Notes: generated by a model from the sequence alone, not told the origin. Shown: positions 55,155 to 64,000, counted from the first letter of the stretch. The stretch: 64,000 nucleotides of DNA from Barrientosiimonas humi (GCF_006716095.1 NZ_VFOK01000001.1:1147375-1211374), one strand, 5' to 3'. Numbers and translations are program-made.

Positions 55155-56576
55155 GTGGACCACCCCGCGAACTCGACGCTGACCGCCGCCCGGCTCGTGC
55201 GCCTGCTCGGCCCGCCCGACCCGGGCGTTCCGGCGTACCGCTGGCTGGCCGACACGCTCCGCGGCCTGGTCACGGACGGGCTGGTGCTGCACGGCACCCG
55301 GCTGCCCAGCGAGCGGGCGCTCGTCGCTGAGCTCGGTCTGAGCCGCACCACCGTCACCCGTGCGTACGCCGCCCTGCGCGAGCGCGGATACGCCGAGGCG
55401 CGGCAGGGCTCCGGGACGCGAGCGGCCCTGCCGGGCGGCCCGGTGACCGGCGGAGGGGAGCCGCTGCCCGACGTCGTGCCGGGCCGGCCGGCTCCTTCGG
55501 ACGCGATCGACCTGACCTCCGCGGCGCCGCCGGCGATCCCCGGACTGGCGATGGCCTACGTCCGGGCTGCAGAGAGCGTCGCCCGCTACGTCTCGGGCAT
55601 GGGCTACTACCCCTACGGCCTGCCCTCGCTGCGGGCGGTGCTCGCCCAGCGGTTCACCGAGCGGGGTCTTGCGACCGACCCCGAGCAGATCATCGTGACG
55701 ACCGGTGCGCTCGAGAGCGCCGCGGTCGCTGCTCGGGCGCTGCTCGGACCAGGCCGGCGCATCGCGGTCGAGACGCCCACCTATCCCGGCCTGCTCGCCG
55801 CGGTCCGCCCGGAGGCCTCCCGGGTGGTGCCCGTGCCGGTCAGCGCAGAGGGGATCGACCCCGCGAGCTGGCACTCGGCGCTGGCGTCGAGCGGTGCGCA
55901 GGTTGCCTCGGTGATCGCCGACTTCCAGAACCCCACCGGGAACCTGCTCGACGCGCAGGCTCGGCAGGAGCTGGGCCGCGCCTGGCGGGCGTACGACGTC
56001 GTCGGGCTGATCGACGAGACCCTCGTCGACGTCGTGCTCGACCCGGTCGAGCTGCCGCCGCCGATGGCGGCGTTCGCTCCACGAACGGTGACCGTGGGCG
56101 GGGTCAGCAAGTCGATGTGGGGCGGCCTGCGGATCGGCTGGATCCGGGCCTCGCGCGAGCTGCTCCCGGGGTTGGCGCGGGCGCGACTGAGTCTGGGTCT
56201 GGGCGCGCCGGTGCTGGAGCAGCTGGTGGTCGAGGACTGGCTCACGGGCGACTGGGGCGCGGCGAATATCGAGCATCTGCAACGGATCCGGCAGCAGAGG
56301 GACGTGCTGCTGGAGGCCGTCCGGACGGCGCTGCCCGAGTGGGCCTGCGTGGTGCCGACGGGCGGGCTGTCCTTGTGGTGGCACCTGCCTCGGTCCCGCT
56401 CCACGGTCCTCGCGCAGCGGGCGCGCGACGAGGGTCTGCTGCTGCCGCCCGGCTCGGTGTTCGCGGCCTCCGGCCGCGGCCTCGAGCCGTGGATCCGCAC
56501 GCCGTACGTCCTCCAGGCCGAGACCCTGCGGGTGGCCGTGGACCGCCTCGCGAGGGCCTGGGCGCGCGCCGCCTGA
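55155..56576 (+). CDS. MocR-family transcription regulator (GntR HTH + aminotransferase domain)
   Basis: A 473-residue PLP-dependent regulator. The GntR winged helix is at ~28-90 (YRWLADTLRGLVTDGLVLHGTRLPSERALVAELGLSRTTVTRAYAALRERGY). A linker follows, then a fold-type I aminotransferase domain. GYYPYGLPSLRAVLAQRF and TTGALESAAVAARALLGPG are present. DFQNPTGNLLD, the Asp in IDETLVD and GGVSKSMWGGLRIGW with the PLP-binding Lys (near 320) are also intact. Such proteins sense PLP or an amino compound and control vitamin B6, GABA or export genes. The likely target is the divergent yczE-like gene. Confidence 0.88.
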   Translation: MDHPANSTLTAARLVRLLGPPDPGVPAYRWLADTLRGLVTDGLVLHGTRLPSERALVAELGLSRTTVTRAYAALRERGYAEARQGSGTRAALPGGPVTGGGEPLPDVVPGRPAPSDAIDLTSAAPPAIPGLAMAYVRAAESVARYVSGMGYYPYGLPSLRAVLAQRFTERGLATDPEQIIVTTGALESAAVAARALLGPGRRIAVETPTYPGLLAAVRPEASRVVPVPVSAEGIDPASWHSALASSGAQVASVIADFQNPTGNLLDAQARQELGRAWRAYDVVGLIDETLVDVVLDPVELPPPMAAFAPRTVTVGGVSKSMWGGLRIGWIRASRELLPGLARARLSLGLGAPVLEQLVVEDWLTGDWGAANIEHLQRIRQQRDVLLEAVRTALPEWACVVPTGGLSLWWHLPRSRSTVLAQRARDEGLLLPPGSVFAASGRGLEPWIRTPYVLQAETLRVAVDRLARAWARAA

Positions 56577-56581
56577 CGGGA

Positions 56582-56647
56582 CTGAAACGCGGTTGTCGCG
56601 CTGTGACTCCGCTGCAGCGGAGTCACAGCGCTACAACCGCGTTTCAG
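56582..56647. repeat. 66-bp near-perfect palindromic element, copy 2
   Basis: CTGAAACGCGGTTGT...CTGCAG...ACAACCGCGTTTCAG: 33-bp arms with a single mismatched pair, centred on CTGCAG. It starts 5 bp after the mocR-like stop and lies upstream of hemG. Both copies follow a GCCTGACGGG context and end CAGCGCACG. Confidence 0.94.
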
Positions 56648-56712
56648 CGCACGCCGGGGCGGCGGACGGGGTGCGCGGCGGCCGCGCGCTCCCCGGGTGC
56701 CAGGCTGGGGGC

Positions 56713-58098
56713 ATGGCATCGGTCGTGGTCGTCGGGGGAGGGGTCGCCGGGCTCGCGGCGGCATGGGAGCTGAGCGGTGCGGGGCACGAGGTGACGGTGC
56801 TCGAGGCGACCGACCGCGTCGGCGGCAAGCTGCGCAGCGCCGCGGTGGCCGGCCGCTCGATCGACGTCGGTGCGGAGTCGGTGCTGTGGCGCCGGCCCGA
56901 GGCGCGCACCCTGCTCGGCGAGCTGGGTGCCGACGTCACCCATCCCGCGCGGGTGCCGGCCGCGATCTGGAGCCGCGGTGCGCTGCACCCGATGCCGACC
57001 GGCACGCTCATGGGCATCCCGGCCCACCCCGAGGCGCTCGAGGGGCTGCTCACGACCGGTGAGGTCGCGCGCGCCACGGCCGAGCAGCCGGTCGAGGTCG
57101 ACGGCGACGACGCGCCCCTCGGCGAGGTCGTCGCGGCGGCGCTGGGCGAGGCCGTGGTCGACCGGTTGGTCGAGCCGCTGCTCGGCGGGGTCTATGCCGG
57201 TCACGCCCGGCTGCTGTCGGCGCGCGCGGTGCTTCCGGTCGTGAACGATGCTGTGCGACAAGGGAACTCGCTGATCGCCCTGGCACAAGGTGCGGCTGCG
57301 GCGGCGGACTCCGGGCGCGGCGAGCCGGTCTTCGCGACGGTCCCCGGTGGGCTCGGCACCCTCCCCGGGCTGCTGGCCGAGCGGCTCGCCGAGCGGGGCG
57401 TACGCCTGCGCACGGGCGCGGTCGTCCGTCACCTCGAGCGGGCCCCCCGCGGCTGGCGGCTGACGCTCGGCGACACCCGCAGCCCCGAGCCGGTCGAGGC
57501 CGACGCCGTGCTGCTGGCCACCCCCGCTGCCCCGACCGCGCGGCTGCTGGCCGACCTCGCGCCCGACGCCGCCGACGTGCTCGGGCAGATCGAGTACGCC
57601 TCGATGGTGCTGGTGACCTACGCCTTCCCCTCGCACGCGGTCCCCGCCGGGCTGACCGGGCGCAGCGGCTTCCTCGTGCCGCCGGTCGAGGAAGCCGACA
57701 TCAAGGCCTCGACGTTCAGCAGCAGCAAGTGGCCCTGGCTGGCCGAGCAGCACCCCGACCTGGCCTTCGTGCGGGTCTCGCTGGGCCGGCACCGCGAGGC
57801 GGCCACCCTGCAGCGCCCCGACGCCGACCTGGCCGCGGTCGGCCTCGCCGACCTGCAGCGGATCGTCGGGCAGCGGCTGCCCGAGCCGGTCGACACGCAC
57901 GTGCAGCGGTGGGGCGGCGGCCTCCCGCAGTACGCCGTGGGTCACCTCGACCGCATCGCCGTCGCCCGGTCCGCGATCGGCCAGGTGCCGGGCCTGGAGA
58001 CGGCGGGCGCGGCGTACGACGGGGTCGGGATCCCAGCCTGCATCGGCTCCGGGCGGGCCGCCGCGACCCGCCTGGGCACCCACCTCCGGGGCGCCTGA
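56713..58098 (+). CDS. cgoX: Coproporphyrinogen/protoporphyrinogen oxidase (HemG/HemY-type)
   Basis: A 461-residue FAD enzyme oxidising coproporphyrinogen III to coproporphyrin III in the actinobacterial route. The dinucleotide motif [37 protein letters not shown] (4-40) is followed by [35 protein letters not shown] carries further conserved residues, and the FAD-closing motif near the C-terminus is [23 protein letters not shown] 56713 agrees with the family; 40 further open codons upstream traverse the palindrome and are rejected. HemQ follows after 22 bp, so the two are one transcription unit. Confidence 0.93.
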   Translation: MASVVVVGGGVAGLAAAWELSGAGHEVTVLEATDRVGGKLRSAAVAGRSIDVGAESVLWRRPEARTLLGELGADVTHPARVPAAIWSRGALHPMPTGTLMGIPAHPEALEGLLTTGEVARATAEQPVEVDGDDAPLGEVVAAALGEAVVDRLVEPLLGGVYAGHARLLSARAVLPVVNDAVRQGNSLIALAQGAAAAADSGRGEPVFATVPGGLGTLPGLLAERLAERGVRLRTGAVVRHLERAPRGWRLTLGDTRSPEPVEADAVLLATPAAPTARLLADLAPDAADVLGQIEYASMVLVTYAFPSHAVPAGLTGRSGFLVPPVEEADIKASTFSSSKWPWLAEQHPDLAFVRVSLGRHREAATLQRPDADLAAVGLADLQRIVGQRLPEPVDTHVQRWGGGLPQYAVGHLDRIAVARSAIGQVPGLETAGAAYDGVGIPACIGSGRAAATRLGTHLRGA

Positions 58099-58120
58099 GC
58101 CCGCGACAGACAATGAAGGC

Positions 58121-58855
58121 ATGAGCCAGCCGAACGCCGACAGCACCGCCCCCCGCGCCGTCCGCCCGGGGGCGCAGCGGATCAACGAGATCAACGACAC
58201 GATCCGCTACACGATGTACTCCGCGTTCAAGGCCGAGCGCCCGCTCCCGCAGGAGCGCGCGGGGCTGATCGAGCAGGCGCAGGGCTTCCTCGACGGGCTC
58301 GCCGAGCAGGGCGTCGTCGTGCGCGGCGTGTACGACATCGGCGGGCTGCGCGCCGATGTCGACCTGCTCGTGTGGTGGCACGCCGACGCGATCGAGCCGC
58401 TCCAGGCGGCCTACCGCGGGTTCCTCGCGACCGAGCTCGGCCGCCACCTCGACGCGGTGTGGTCCAACGCCGCGGTGCACCGCCCGGCGGAGTTCAACCG
58501 CTCGCACGTGCCGGACTTCCTGGTCGACCCCGACCCGAAGAAGTACCTGTGCCTGTACCCGTTCGTGCGCTCCTACGAGTGGTACCTCCTGCCCGACGAC
58601 GAGCGCCGCACGATGCTCAAGGACCACGGCCTGGCCGCGCGCGACTACCCCGACGTGCGCGCCAACACGGTGCCGGCGTTCGCCCTCGGTGACTACGAGT
58701 GGCTGCTGGCCTTCGAGGCCGACGAGCTGCACCGCATCGTCGACCTGATGCGCGACCTGCGCGCCACCGAGGCCCGGCGGCACGTGCGCGAGGAGATCCC
58801 GTTCTTCACCGGTCCGCTGGTGCAGCTCGGCGACCTGGTGGCCCGGCTGCGCTGA
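58121..58855 (+). CDS. hemQ: Coproheme decarboxylase HemQ
   Basis: A 244-residue chlorite-dismutase-fold enzyme converting coproheme to heme b with peroxide. The catalytic Tyr146 is in [15 protein letters not shown], and the proximal ligand is probably His169 in [14 protein letters not shown] and EEIPFFTGP are typical. This confirms the coproporphyrin-dependent pathway, with cpfC at 17059. ATG 58121. A strong hairpin follows, shared with the convergent msrB gene. Confidence 0.95.
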   Translation: MSQPNADSTAPRAVRPGAQRINEINDTIRYTMYSAFKAERPLPQERAGLIEQAQGFLDGLAEQGVVVRGVYDIGGLRADVDLLVWWHADAIEPLQAAYRGFLATELGRHLDAVWSNAAVHRPAEFNRSHVPDFLVDPDPKKYLCLYPFVRSYEWYLLPDDERRTMLKDHGLAARDYPDVRANTVPAFALGDYEWLLAFEADELHRIVDLMRDLRATEARRHVREEIPFFTGPLVQLGDLVARLR

Positions 58856-58874
58856 CGCGGGCCGCAGCACGAGA

Positions 58875-58905
58875 TCGAGGCCAGGCGCACCGCGCCTGGC
58901 CTCGA
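58875..58905. terminator. Bidirectional terminator between hemQ and msrB
   Basis: TCGAGGCCAGGCGC and GCGCCTGGCCTCGA form a perfect 14-bp stem with a 3-base loop, 19 bp after the hemQ stop and 28 bp before the msrB stop. Its placement between convergent genes suggests use in both directions; there is no long U-tract. Confidence 0.75.
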
Positions 58906-58933
58906 GCTCGTCCGCGTCCGGTGACGCCCGGCG

Positions 58934-59359
58934 TCAGCCCTTCGGCTGCAGCGTCAGGCTCACCGAGTTGATGCACCACCGCTGGTCGGTGGGCACGTCG
59001 TAGCCCTCGCCCTCGAAGACGTGCCCCAGGTGCGAGCCGCAGCTGGCGCAGCGCACCTCGGTGCGCACGCGGCCGAGCGAGCGGTCCTCGATCAGCTCGA
59101 CGTTGTCGTCCTCGGTGGGGGCGTAGAACGAGGGCCAGCCACAGCCGCTGTGGAACTTGGTGTCGCTGGTGAACAGCTCGGCGCCGCACGCCTTGCAGGA
59201 GTAGACGCCCTCGGTCTCGGTGTCGGTGTACTCACCGGTGAAGGGCCGCTCGGTGCCGGCCTGACGCAGCACGTCGTACTCGGCCGGGCTCAGCTCGGAG
59301 CGCCACTGCTCGTCGGTCTTGGTCACGGGGTACGCCTGCTCGGCGCGCTGGTCTGCCAT
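58934..59359 (-). CDS. msrB: Peptide-methionine (R)-S-oxide reductase
   Basis: A 141-residue MsrB repairing Met-R-sulfoxide. The catalytic Cys129 is in RWCINSVSL. The structural zinc site is made by Cys55/Cys58 (CKAC) and Cys104/Cys107 (CASC). The HSGCGWPSF motif contains Cys73, a possible resolving Cys. ATG 59359 (MADQRAEQAYPVTK) is preferred to a longer frame upstream. It follows the RIO kinase gene by 82 bp on the same strand. Confidence 0.95.
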   Translation of the reverse strand: MADQRAEQAYPVTKTDEQWRSELSPAEYDVLRQAGTERPFTGEYTDTETEGVYSCKACGAELFTSDTKFHSGCGWPSFYAPTEDDNVELIEDRSLGRVRTEVRCASCGSHLGHVFEGEGYDVPTDQRWCINSVSLTLQPKG

Positions 59360-59441
59360 GTCAGGTGCAACGAGTGACCGCGGCCGGCGATTCCGCACCC
59401 GGCGATCCTGGACCCGGTCGATCCTGCGGAAGCCACGCGGG

Positions 59442-60293
59442 TCACCACGCCTGCGCCACGAGCTCGCCGAACAGCTCCTGCTCGTCGACCTGCAGCCCTC
59501 GCCCGGCGAACCACCGGCAGACGTTGGTGCAGTCGCGCAGCAGGAAGTCGTGGGCCTGCAGGTTGCCCGCGAGGTCGACCACCTGCGGCAGGTCGATCAC
59601 GACCAGCCGCTCGCCCGCGGCGAGGATGTTGTAGGCCGACAGGTCGCCGTGCACCACGCCGGCGCGGACCATGTCGACCAGCGCCTGGCGTACCTGCTCG
59701 AAGTAGTGCTCCAGCAGGTCCCGGTCGGGCCGGGTCTGGGCCAGCCGGGGCGCGGTCTGGCCCTCGACCTGGATCCACTCCATGAGGATCTCGGTGCCGT
59801 CGACCTGCACCGGGTAGGGGACCGGCAGGCCCAGCTCCCAGAAGCGGGTGAGCATGCCCCACTCCGAGATCGCCCACTCGCCGGCGGCCACGACCCGGCC
59901 CCAGGAGCTCTTGCGCTTCAGCGCCCGCTCGTCGCGGGAGCGCTTCATCGAGCGGCCCTCGGTGTAGGTCGCCGACCGGTGGAAGCTGCGGTGGTCGGGA
60001 TCTCGGTATCGCTTGGCGGCCATCACCACCTGCTGCCGCGGGTCGTGCGGGTCGGCGCGCTCCAGCAGGAAGACGTCGGCCTCCTTGCCGGTCTTGAGGA
60101 TGCCGAGGTCGGTGTCGATCGCGCCCTGGGAGGTCACGACCCAGTCGGGTCGGGGCTGCGGGCCGCGCTGCAGCGGGTCGACCTCGAGCCAGGTCGACCA
60201 GCGCTGGTCGGGGTCCAGGTCCTCGTCGTAGGCCTGGTAGTCGAAGGTGAAACGGGGGTCAATGCCGTCGTCGCGGCACTCCGGTGACGTCAC
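59442..60293 (-). CDS. RIO1-family serine/threonine kinase
   Basis: A 283-residue RIO-type protein kinase. The nucleotide-loop motif ILKTGKEADVFLL (near 67-79) is the RIO1 STGKEA pattern. The catalytic loop is VHGDLSAYNIL (Asp near 212), and the metal-binding segment is VVIDLPQVVDL. A basic KRSRDERALKRKSSWGR lies between strands. Archaeal and eukaryotic RIO1 act in small-subunit ribosome maturation; bacterial members are uncharacterised. GTG 60293 (VTSPECRDDGID) is the likely start, about 29 codons inside a longer frame. Confidence 0.85.
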   Translation of the reverse strand: MTSPECRDDGIDPRFTFDYQAYDEDLDPDQRWSTWLEVDPLQRGPQPRPDWVVTSQGAIDTDLGILKTGKEADVFLLERADPHDPRQQVVMAAKRYRDPDHRSFHRSATYTEGRSMKRSRDERALKRKSSWGRVVAAGEWAISEWGMLTRFWELGLPVPYPVQVDGTEILMEWIQVEGQTAPRLAQTRPDRDLLEHYFEQVRQALVDMVRAGVVHGDLSAYNILAAGERLVVIDLPQVVDLAGNLQAHDFLLRDCTNVCRWFAGRGLQVDEQELFGELVAQAW

Positions 60294-60409
60294 GGTGGGT
60301 GCTCCGGTGGGAAGAAGGGGCGGGCTGCTGCACTGCGGGCAGGCAGGGGACAGTCGTCGACATGTCACGACTCCTTCCACCGGGGGGCACGCTCTTCGAG
60401 GACGAGCGC

Positions 60410-60442
60410 GCCCGGGACCGCCAGTGTGCGGCGGTCCCGGGC
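60410..60442 (-). terminator. Terminator hairpin after the secreted endonuclease gene
   Basis: GCCCGGGACCGCC and GGCGGTCCCGGGC pair perfectly (13 bp) around AGTGTGC, 48 bases past the endonuclease stop on the minus strand and ahead of the RIO kinase start. The gap of 196 bp holds nothing else recognisable. Confidence 0.7.
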
Positions 60443-60489
60443 GGGTGCGCCACCGATTTATCGGCGACGCGGTCGGTTCGACTCGCGGC

Positions 60490-62877
60490 TCAGCGCAGGC
60501 GGACCACCTGCGGGTCGTGGTCGGAGTCCTGGTCCCAGAAGTCGCTGTTGGTGTGCACGATGTCGTACTCGTAGCGCGGCTTGCTGTTGCCCGGGGCCTT
60601 CGCGAGGGCCGGGCTGATCAGGGTCTGGTCGAGCACCTGGCTGTTGCCGTCGAAGACGTACGTGTAGCGGTCGTTGGCCGGCAGCGTCCGGGCCAGCGCG
60701 GTCAGCTGGGTGTCGCCGCTGCCGACGAGGATGTCGGTGGTCCGGCTGAACTCGAAGTCGTTGAGGTCACCGAGCACCACGACGTTGGCCCTGGGGTCGG
60801 CGGCCAGCAGCTTGTCGACGAAGCCGCGCACGACGCGGGCCTGCGCGTTGCGCTGGGTCTCGCTGAACCGGGTCGGCTGCTGCCAGCGCCCGAACAGCGG
60901 GTCGTCGCCGCCCTTGGACGCGAAGTGGTTGGCGATGACGAAGTAGGACTGGTTCTTGAACCGGAACTCACCGACCAGCGGCTTGCGCGAGTCGGTCCAG
61001 GCCGCGTCGGTCGGCTCGATGCGACCGGGCGAGGCCGACAGGGTGGTCCGCGGGCCGCTGCCGACGACCTGGGTGGCCGTGGTGGCGTCGCCGCCCGGAC
61101 GGTCGACGAACGACACCCCGCGGTCGGTGCGGTAGAGGAAGACCTGCCGGATGTTGCCGCCGGGCTGGCCGCCGTCCATCTTGTCCTGCGGGTCGATCGA
61201 CCGGGCCTCGTACGCCGGCCCGCCCGCCGCGCGGATCGCGGCGATCAGCTTGTCCGTGGTCTTGTTCGACGCCACGACCCCGTCGTCGGCCGGGCCGCTG
61301 TTGTCCTGGATCTCCTCCAGGGCCAGCACGTCGGGGCTGCGCAGGTTGGTCGTCACCTGCGTCGCGAGCCGGGAGAACTTCGTGGCCGGGTCGCTGGGGT
61401 CGAGGTTCTCGACGTTGAGCGTCGCGACCGCCAGCTGCTGCTTGTCGGGTGCCGCGGTGACCTCGCGCTGCAGACCGGAGGAGCGATATCCGGGTACCTG
61501 GGTCAGCAGCAGCTTGAAGTTGGCGAAGGAGTAGTCCAGCACGCCGACGCTCTCGCCCGGCAGCACGTCGCCGACGTTGGCGCGCGGCATCGAGTCGCGG
61601 GGCAGCAGCGGGTCGTCGAGGATGATCCGCTGGGTGTTCGGCTGGTCGTAGCCGCCGTAGACCACGCCCCCGGCGCGGCTGCGGGTCGCGTTGACCTGCT
61701 GGCCGGGCACCACCGGCAGCTCGCCGTAGGAGGTGTTGGTGGGGCCGACCGCGACGGCGTCACGCACGGCCGTACGCATGCCCTCCAGCGACTCGTAGAA
61801 GTCCAGGGCGTCGGTGGCCGGGGAGAAGGGCACGCCCTCGCGCTCGACGTTGCCGGGGTCGCCGGTCTTGACGTTCTGTGCGGGCGCGACCCGGTCCACG
61901 CCGAGCACGACCGGCTCGGGCACCGTTTGGCCGGACCCGGTGACGGTGACCGTCGGGCCGGTGATCTGGGTCGTGGTCAGGTTGTCGTTGCCGCTCGCGC
62001 CGCCGGGCCGGAACTCACCGACGGTGCCGGCCACGCTGACCGCGTCGCCCACGGCGACGGTCGGTGCGGAGCGGGTGTAGACGTACAGGCCCTCGCTGGT
62101 CGCGGGGTCGTCGTCGGGGGTGCTCGACTGCATCCAGAAGCCGTTGCCCGAGCGGGCGGTGACGACACCGGTGACGTCCTTGACCTGCTGGCCCTCGAGC
62201 GGAGAGCGGTGGGCGGCGCCCTGGATCTGCGCGATCGTGGCGGTCGTGCCGGCCGGCGGCGGGGTGGTGCCGTCGCACACCGCCGCCGGGGCCGCCGAGC
62301 TCTGCGGGGTCGGCGCGCCGGTCACGAAGTCCGAGGCGTTGTTGTCGGTGTCGACGCAGACGTCGCGGCGCGCGCTGGAGGTCGTGTTGCTCGTGCCGGC
62401 GGCCGGCGCCCCCTCCGACTCCGACGCGGCGCCGTAGCCGAGGAGGTCGACGACCTGGCCGGCCGGGTTCACCACGGCCACCCGGCCGCTGCTGGAGGAC
62501 ATGGGGATGGTGCCGGTGGCGTCCGGCGTCGGCAGCGGCTGCGCCGCGGTGTTGGCGCCGTCGGCCTGCTTGACGAGGTATCGCGCACCCGGGGCGATGG
62601 TCCCGCTGAGCGGGGTGCGCTGCGGCGTGCTGCCGCTCGCCGACCAGTACTGCACGCTCCAGCCGGCCAGGTCGACCGGCTCGGTGCCGCGGTTGGCGAG
62701 CTCGACGAAGTCCGAGCGCAGCGGGGCGCCGGAGTTGCCTCCGCCGCCGTAGACCTCGGAGACCACGAGGTTCGGCGACGCCGCGGAGGCGACGGGGGAC
62801 AGGGCGATGGAGGCGATGACCGCGGAGGCGGCGGTCACGACGCCGGTCAGCCGACGTACGGCGGTGTGGCGGGGCAT
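60490..62877 (-). CDS. Secreted endonuclease/exonuclease/phosphatase-family nuclease (ExeM/NucH-like) with lamin-tail domain
   Basis: A 795-residue exported nuclease. The Sec signal (RRLTGVVTAASAVIASIALSPVASA) is cleaved near residue 32. A lamin-tail domain follows (NLVVSEVYGGGGNSGAPLRSDFVELANRG, about 35-150). An OB-like region near 220-310 has VKDVTGVVTARSGNGFWMQS. The C-terminal EEP domain (about 455-795) has VLALEEIQDN (Glu), GDLNDFEFS (Asp/Asn) and SDHDPQVVRL (Asp/His), so the Mg2+-dependent site is complete. Relatives degrade extracellular DNA for phosphate or biofilm turnover. ATG 62877; the frame is open to 63123 but begins in the divergent MFS gene. Confidence 0.9.
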   Translation of the reverse strand: MPRHTAVRRLTGVVTAASAVIASIALSPVASAASPNLVVSEVYGGGGNSGAPLRSDFVELANRGTEPVDLAGWSVQYWSASGSTPQRTPLSGTIAPGARYLVKQADGANTAAQPLPTPDATGTIPMSSSSGRVAVVNPAGQVVDLLGYGAASESEGAPAAGTSNTTSSARRDVCVDTDNNASDFVTGAPTPQSSAAPAAVCDGTTPPPAGTTATIAQIQGAAHRSPLEGQQVKDVTGVVTARSGNGFWMQSSTPDDDPATSEGLYVYTRSAPTVAVGDAVSVAGTVGEFRPGGASGNDNLTTTQITGPTVTVTGSGQTVPEPVVLGVDRVAPAQNVKTGDPGNVEREGVPFSPATDALDFYESLEGMRTAVRDAVAVGPTNTSYGELPVVPGQQVNATRSRAGGVVYGGYDQPNTQRIILDDPLLPRDSMPRANVGDVLPGESVGVLDYSFANFKLLLTQVPGYRSSGLQREVTAAPDKQQLAVATLNVENLDPSDPATKFSRLATQVTTNLRSPDVLALEEIQDNSGPADDGVVASNKTTDKLIAAIRAAGGPAYEARSIDPQDKMDGGQPGGNIRQVFLYRTDRGVSFVDRPGGDATTATQVVGSGPRTTLSASPGRIEPTDAAWTDSRKPLVGEFRFKNQSYFVIANHFASKGGDDPLFGRWQQPTRFSETQRNAQARVVRGFVDKLLAADPRANVVVLGDLNDFEFSRTTDILVGSGDTQLTALARTLPANDRYTYVFDGNSQVLDQTLISPALAKAPGNSKPRYEYDIVHTNSDFWDQDSDHDPQVVRLR

Positions 62878-63031
62878 GGCAGGAAGCCTTCCGAAGGGGC
62901 AGGGAGCGACGGGACCTTGTGACTGTATGGACGGGCGGGGCCGGCCGGGGCCGTTGCGCGGTGACGAGTCCGTGAACACCGTCCGAAACCCCTTTGACCG
63001 CACACCCGAGGGGAGAGGACGATCACCCCTC

Positions 63032-64000
63032 GTGCCGTGGTCCACCCGTCTGAGAGCCCTGCGGGTCGACACCACCCCGCTGCGCAGCAGCCGCGACTTC
63101 CGGCGGCTGTTCTGGGGCGGCACGATCTTCTGGTTCGGCTCGATGTTCAGCTACGTCGCGCTGCCGTTCCACCTGTACGACCTCACCGGCTCCAACTTCG
63201 CCGTCGGTGCGCTGGGCCTGGTCGAGCTGCTGCCGCTGATCGTCTTCGGGCTGTACGGCGGCGCCCTGGCCGACCATCTCGACCGGCGCGTCCTGCTGCT
63301 GGCGACCTCGCTCGCCCAGGTCGTGCTGGTCGCCGTGCTCACCTGGAACGCCTTCCTGGACGAGCCGCGGCTGTGGCTGATCTACCTGATCGGGGCGCTC
63401 CTCGCGGTCGCCTCGGCGATGCAGCGCCCGGCGCGAGAAGCGTTGCTGCAGCAGACCGTTCGGCACGACCAGCTCCCGGCGGCGACCGCGCTGAACGCCC
63501 TGGGCCGCGAGGTCGCCATGCTGGCCGGGCCGGCGCTCGCGGGCGTGCTGATCGGGCAGATCGGGGCGGCCTGGGCGTTCGCCGTCGACGGTGCCGCGCT
63601 CGGGGTCGCCGTGCTGATCCTGTGGGGCCTGTCGCCGCGGGCCCGCGGCGAGACCGGCGACGCGGCGTCGCTGCGCGGCATCGTCGAGGGGCTGCGCTAC
63701 GCCGCGTCCCGCCGCGACCTGATGGGCACCTATCTCGTCGACATCATCGCGATGGTGATGGCGATGCCGGTCGTGCTCTGGCCGGCGCTCGCCACCGACG
63801 TGCTGCAGCAGCCGGAGTGGCTGGGCGCGCTCTACACCGCCGAGGCCGTGGGGGCGCTGGTCGCGACCGCGACCTCGGGCTGGACCGCCCGGGTGCACCA
63901 CCACGGGCGCGCCGTCGTCCTCGCCGCCATGGCCTGGGGCGCCGCGATCGCGCTCGCCGGCCTGATGCCGTCGATGATCTGGGTGCTGCTGTGCCTGGTC
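63032..64000 (+). CDS. MFS transporter, EntS-like, 5' part only
   Basis: The first 323 codons of a major-facilitator protein of the EntS/DHA3-type exporter group, open to the window end. LRSSRDFRRLFWGGTIFWFGSMFSYVALPFHLYDLTGSNFAVG is the typical start, with motif A at GGALADHLDRRVLLL. About nine spans are visible. The substrate could be a siderophore or drug. GTG 63032 is preceded by GGGGAGAGG about 12 bases upstream. It is divergent from the nuclease gene; the 154-bp gap contains AT-richer stretches (CTTTGACC, CTGTATGG) suitable for two promoters. Confidence 0.88.
   Translation, partial: MPWSTRLRALRVDTTPLRSSRDFRRLFWGGTIFWFGSMFSYVALPFHLYDLTGSNFAVGALGLVELLPLIVFGLYGGALADHLDRRVLLLATSLAQVVLVAVLTWNAFLDEPRLWLIYLIGALLAVASAMQRPAREALLQQTVRHDQLPAATALNALGREVAMLAGPALAGVLIGQIGAAWAFAVDGAALGVAVLILWGLSPRARGETGDAASLRGIVEGLRYAASRRDLMGTYLVDIIAMVMAMPVVLWPALATDVLQQPEWLGALYTAEAVGALVATATSGWTARVHHHGRAVVLAAMAWGAAIALAGLMPSMIWVLLCLV

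Noticed and set aside
60284-60480. A small gene upstream of the RIO kinase
   Set aside because: Short frames on both strands here overlap a terminator hairpin, have no good ribosome-binding site and no recognisable protein-like pattern.
60247-62922. An 891-codon plus-strand frame over the secreted nuclease
   Set aside because: The minus strand has a signal peptide and complete EEP motifs; this frame is its shadow.

Overview
The window is GC-rich actinobacterial chromosome, about 73% GC by eye. Supporting evidence is the conserved block of actinobacteria-specific genes (SepH, DUF5998, DUF4193, DUF3710, DUF3000), coproporphyrin-type heme synthesis with HemQ, frequent GTG starts, and dispersed 'GGTCGAGTAG...TATCGAGACC' intergenic elements beside a 13E12-type HNH gene. 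The gene order best fits the Micrococcales (Dermacoccaceae or Intrasporangiaceae-like); family level is a guess. No tRNA, rRNA, CRISPR array, integrase or transposase was seen, and no gene-free gap exceeds about 300 bp.

Layout. 1-4.3 kb: the 5' part of parC, an NADPH:FMN reductase, a small hydrolase and an F420-type oxidoreductase (all minus strand), then an alpha-hydroxy-acid oxidase. 4.3-7.8 kb: nitroreductase and glutamine amidotransferase (minus), then an ECF-like sigma gene overlapping a membrane-anchored Asp-box protein. 7.9-21.5 kb: the conserved housekeeping block: PatA-like acetyltransferase, DUF5998, phosphodiesterase, thymidine kinase, MFS protein, SepH (minus), ferrochelatase, inositol monophosphatase, DUF4193, dUTPase, DUF3710 and an OB-fold protein. 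21.6-29.1 kb: two TrkA-type proteins divergent from a KimA-like K+ permease, an RNA methyltransferase and aconitase. 29.3-36 kb: a Tat-exported C39 peptidase and a complete branched-chain amino-acid-type ABC operon in the order F-G-H-M-K. 36-42 kb: a patch rich in hairpin repeats with a small protein under a LexA box, dxs, an APH-fold kinase, a small membrane protein and a 13E12 HNH gene under a second probable LexA box. 41.9-48.6 kb: GDPD, an HTH-MurA fusion, a fatty-acid oxidation pair and a second FMN reductase. 48.6-59.4 kb: RNase D, DUF3000, a UvrA-like ATPase, hemE, a YczE/MocR pair, hemG, hemQ and msrB. 59.4-64 kb: RIO kinase, a secreted endonuclease and a truncated MFS gene.

How the genes fit together. 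hemE, cgoX (hemG), hemQ and the distant ferrochelatase make the terminal coproporphyrin-dependent heme route. The hemE-hemG junction is split by a YczE/MocR cassette bracketed by two copies of a ~66-bp near-perfect palindrome. dut and tdk serve dUTP/dTTP balance. The TrkA pair and KimA-like permease look like a potassium uptake module without TrkH. fadA/fadB overlap and form a beta-oxidation complex. The most interesting non-coding structure is the 36-40 kb patch: hairpin repeats with a constant loop and covarying stems, together with two LexA-type operators, one in front of a small unknown protein and one in front of the 13E12 nuclease.
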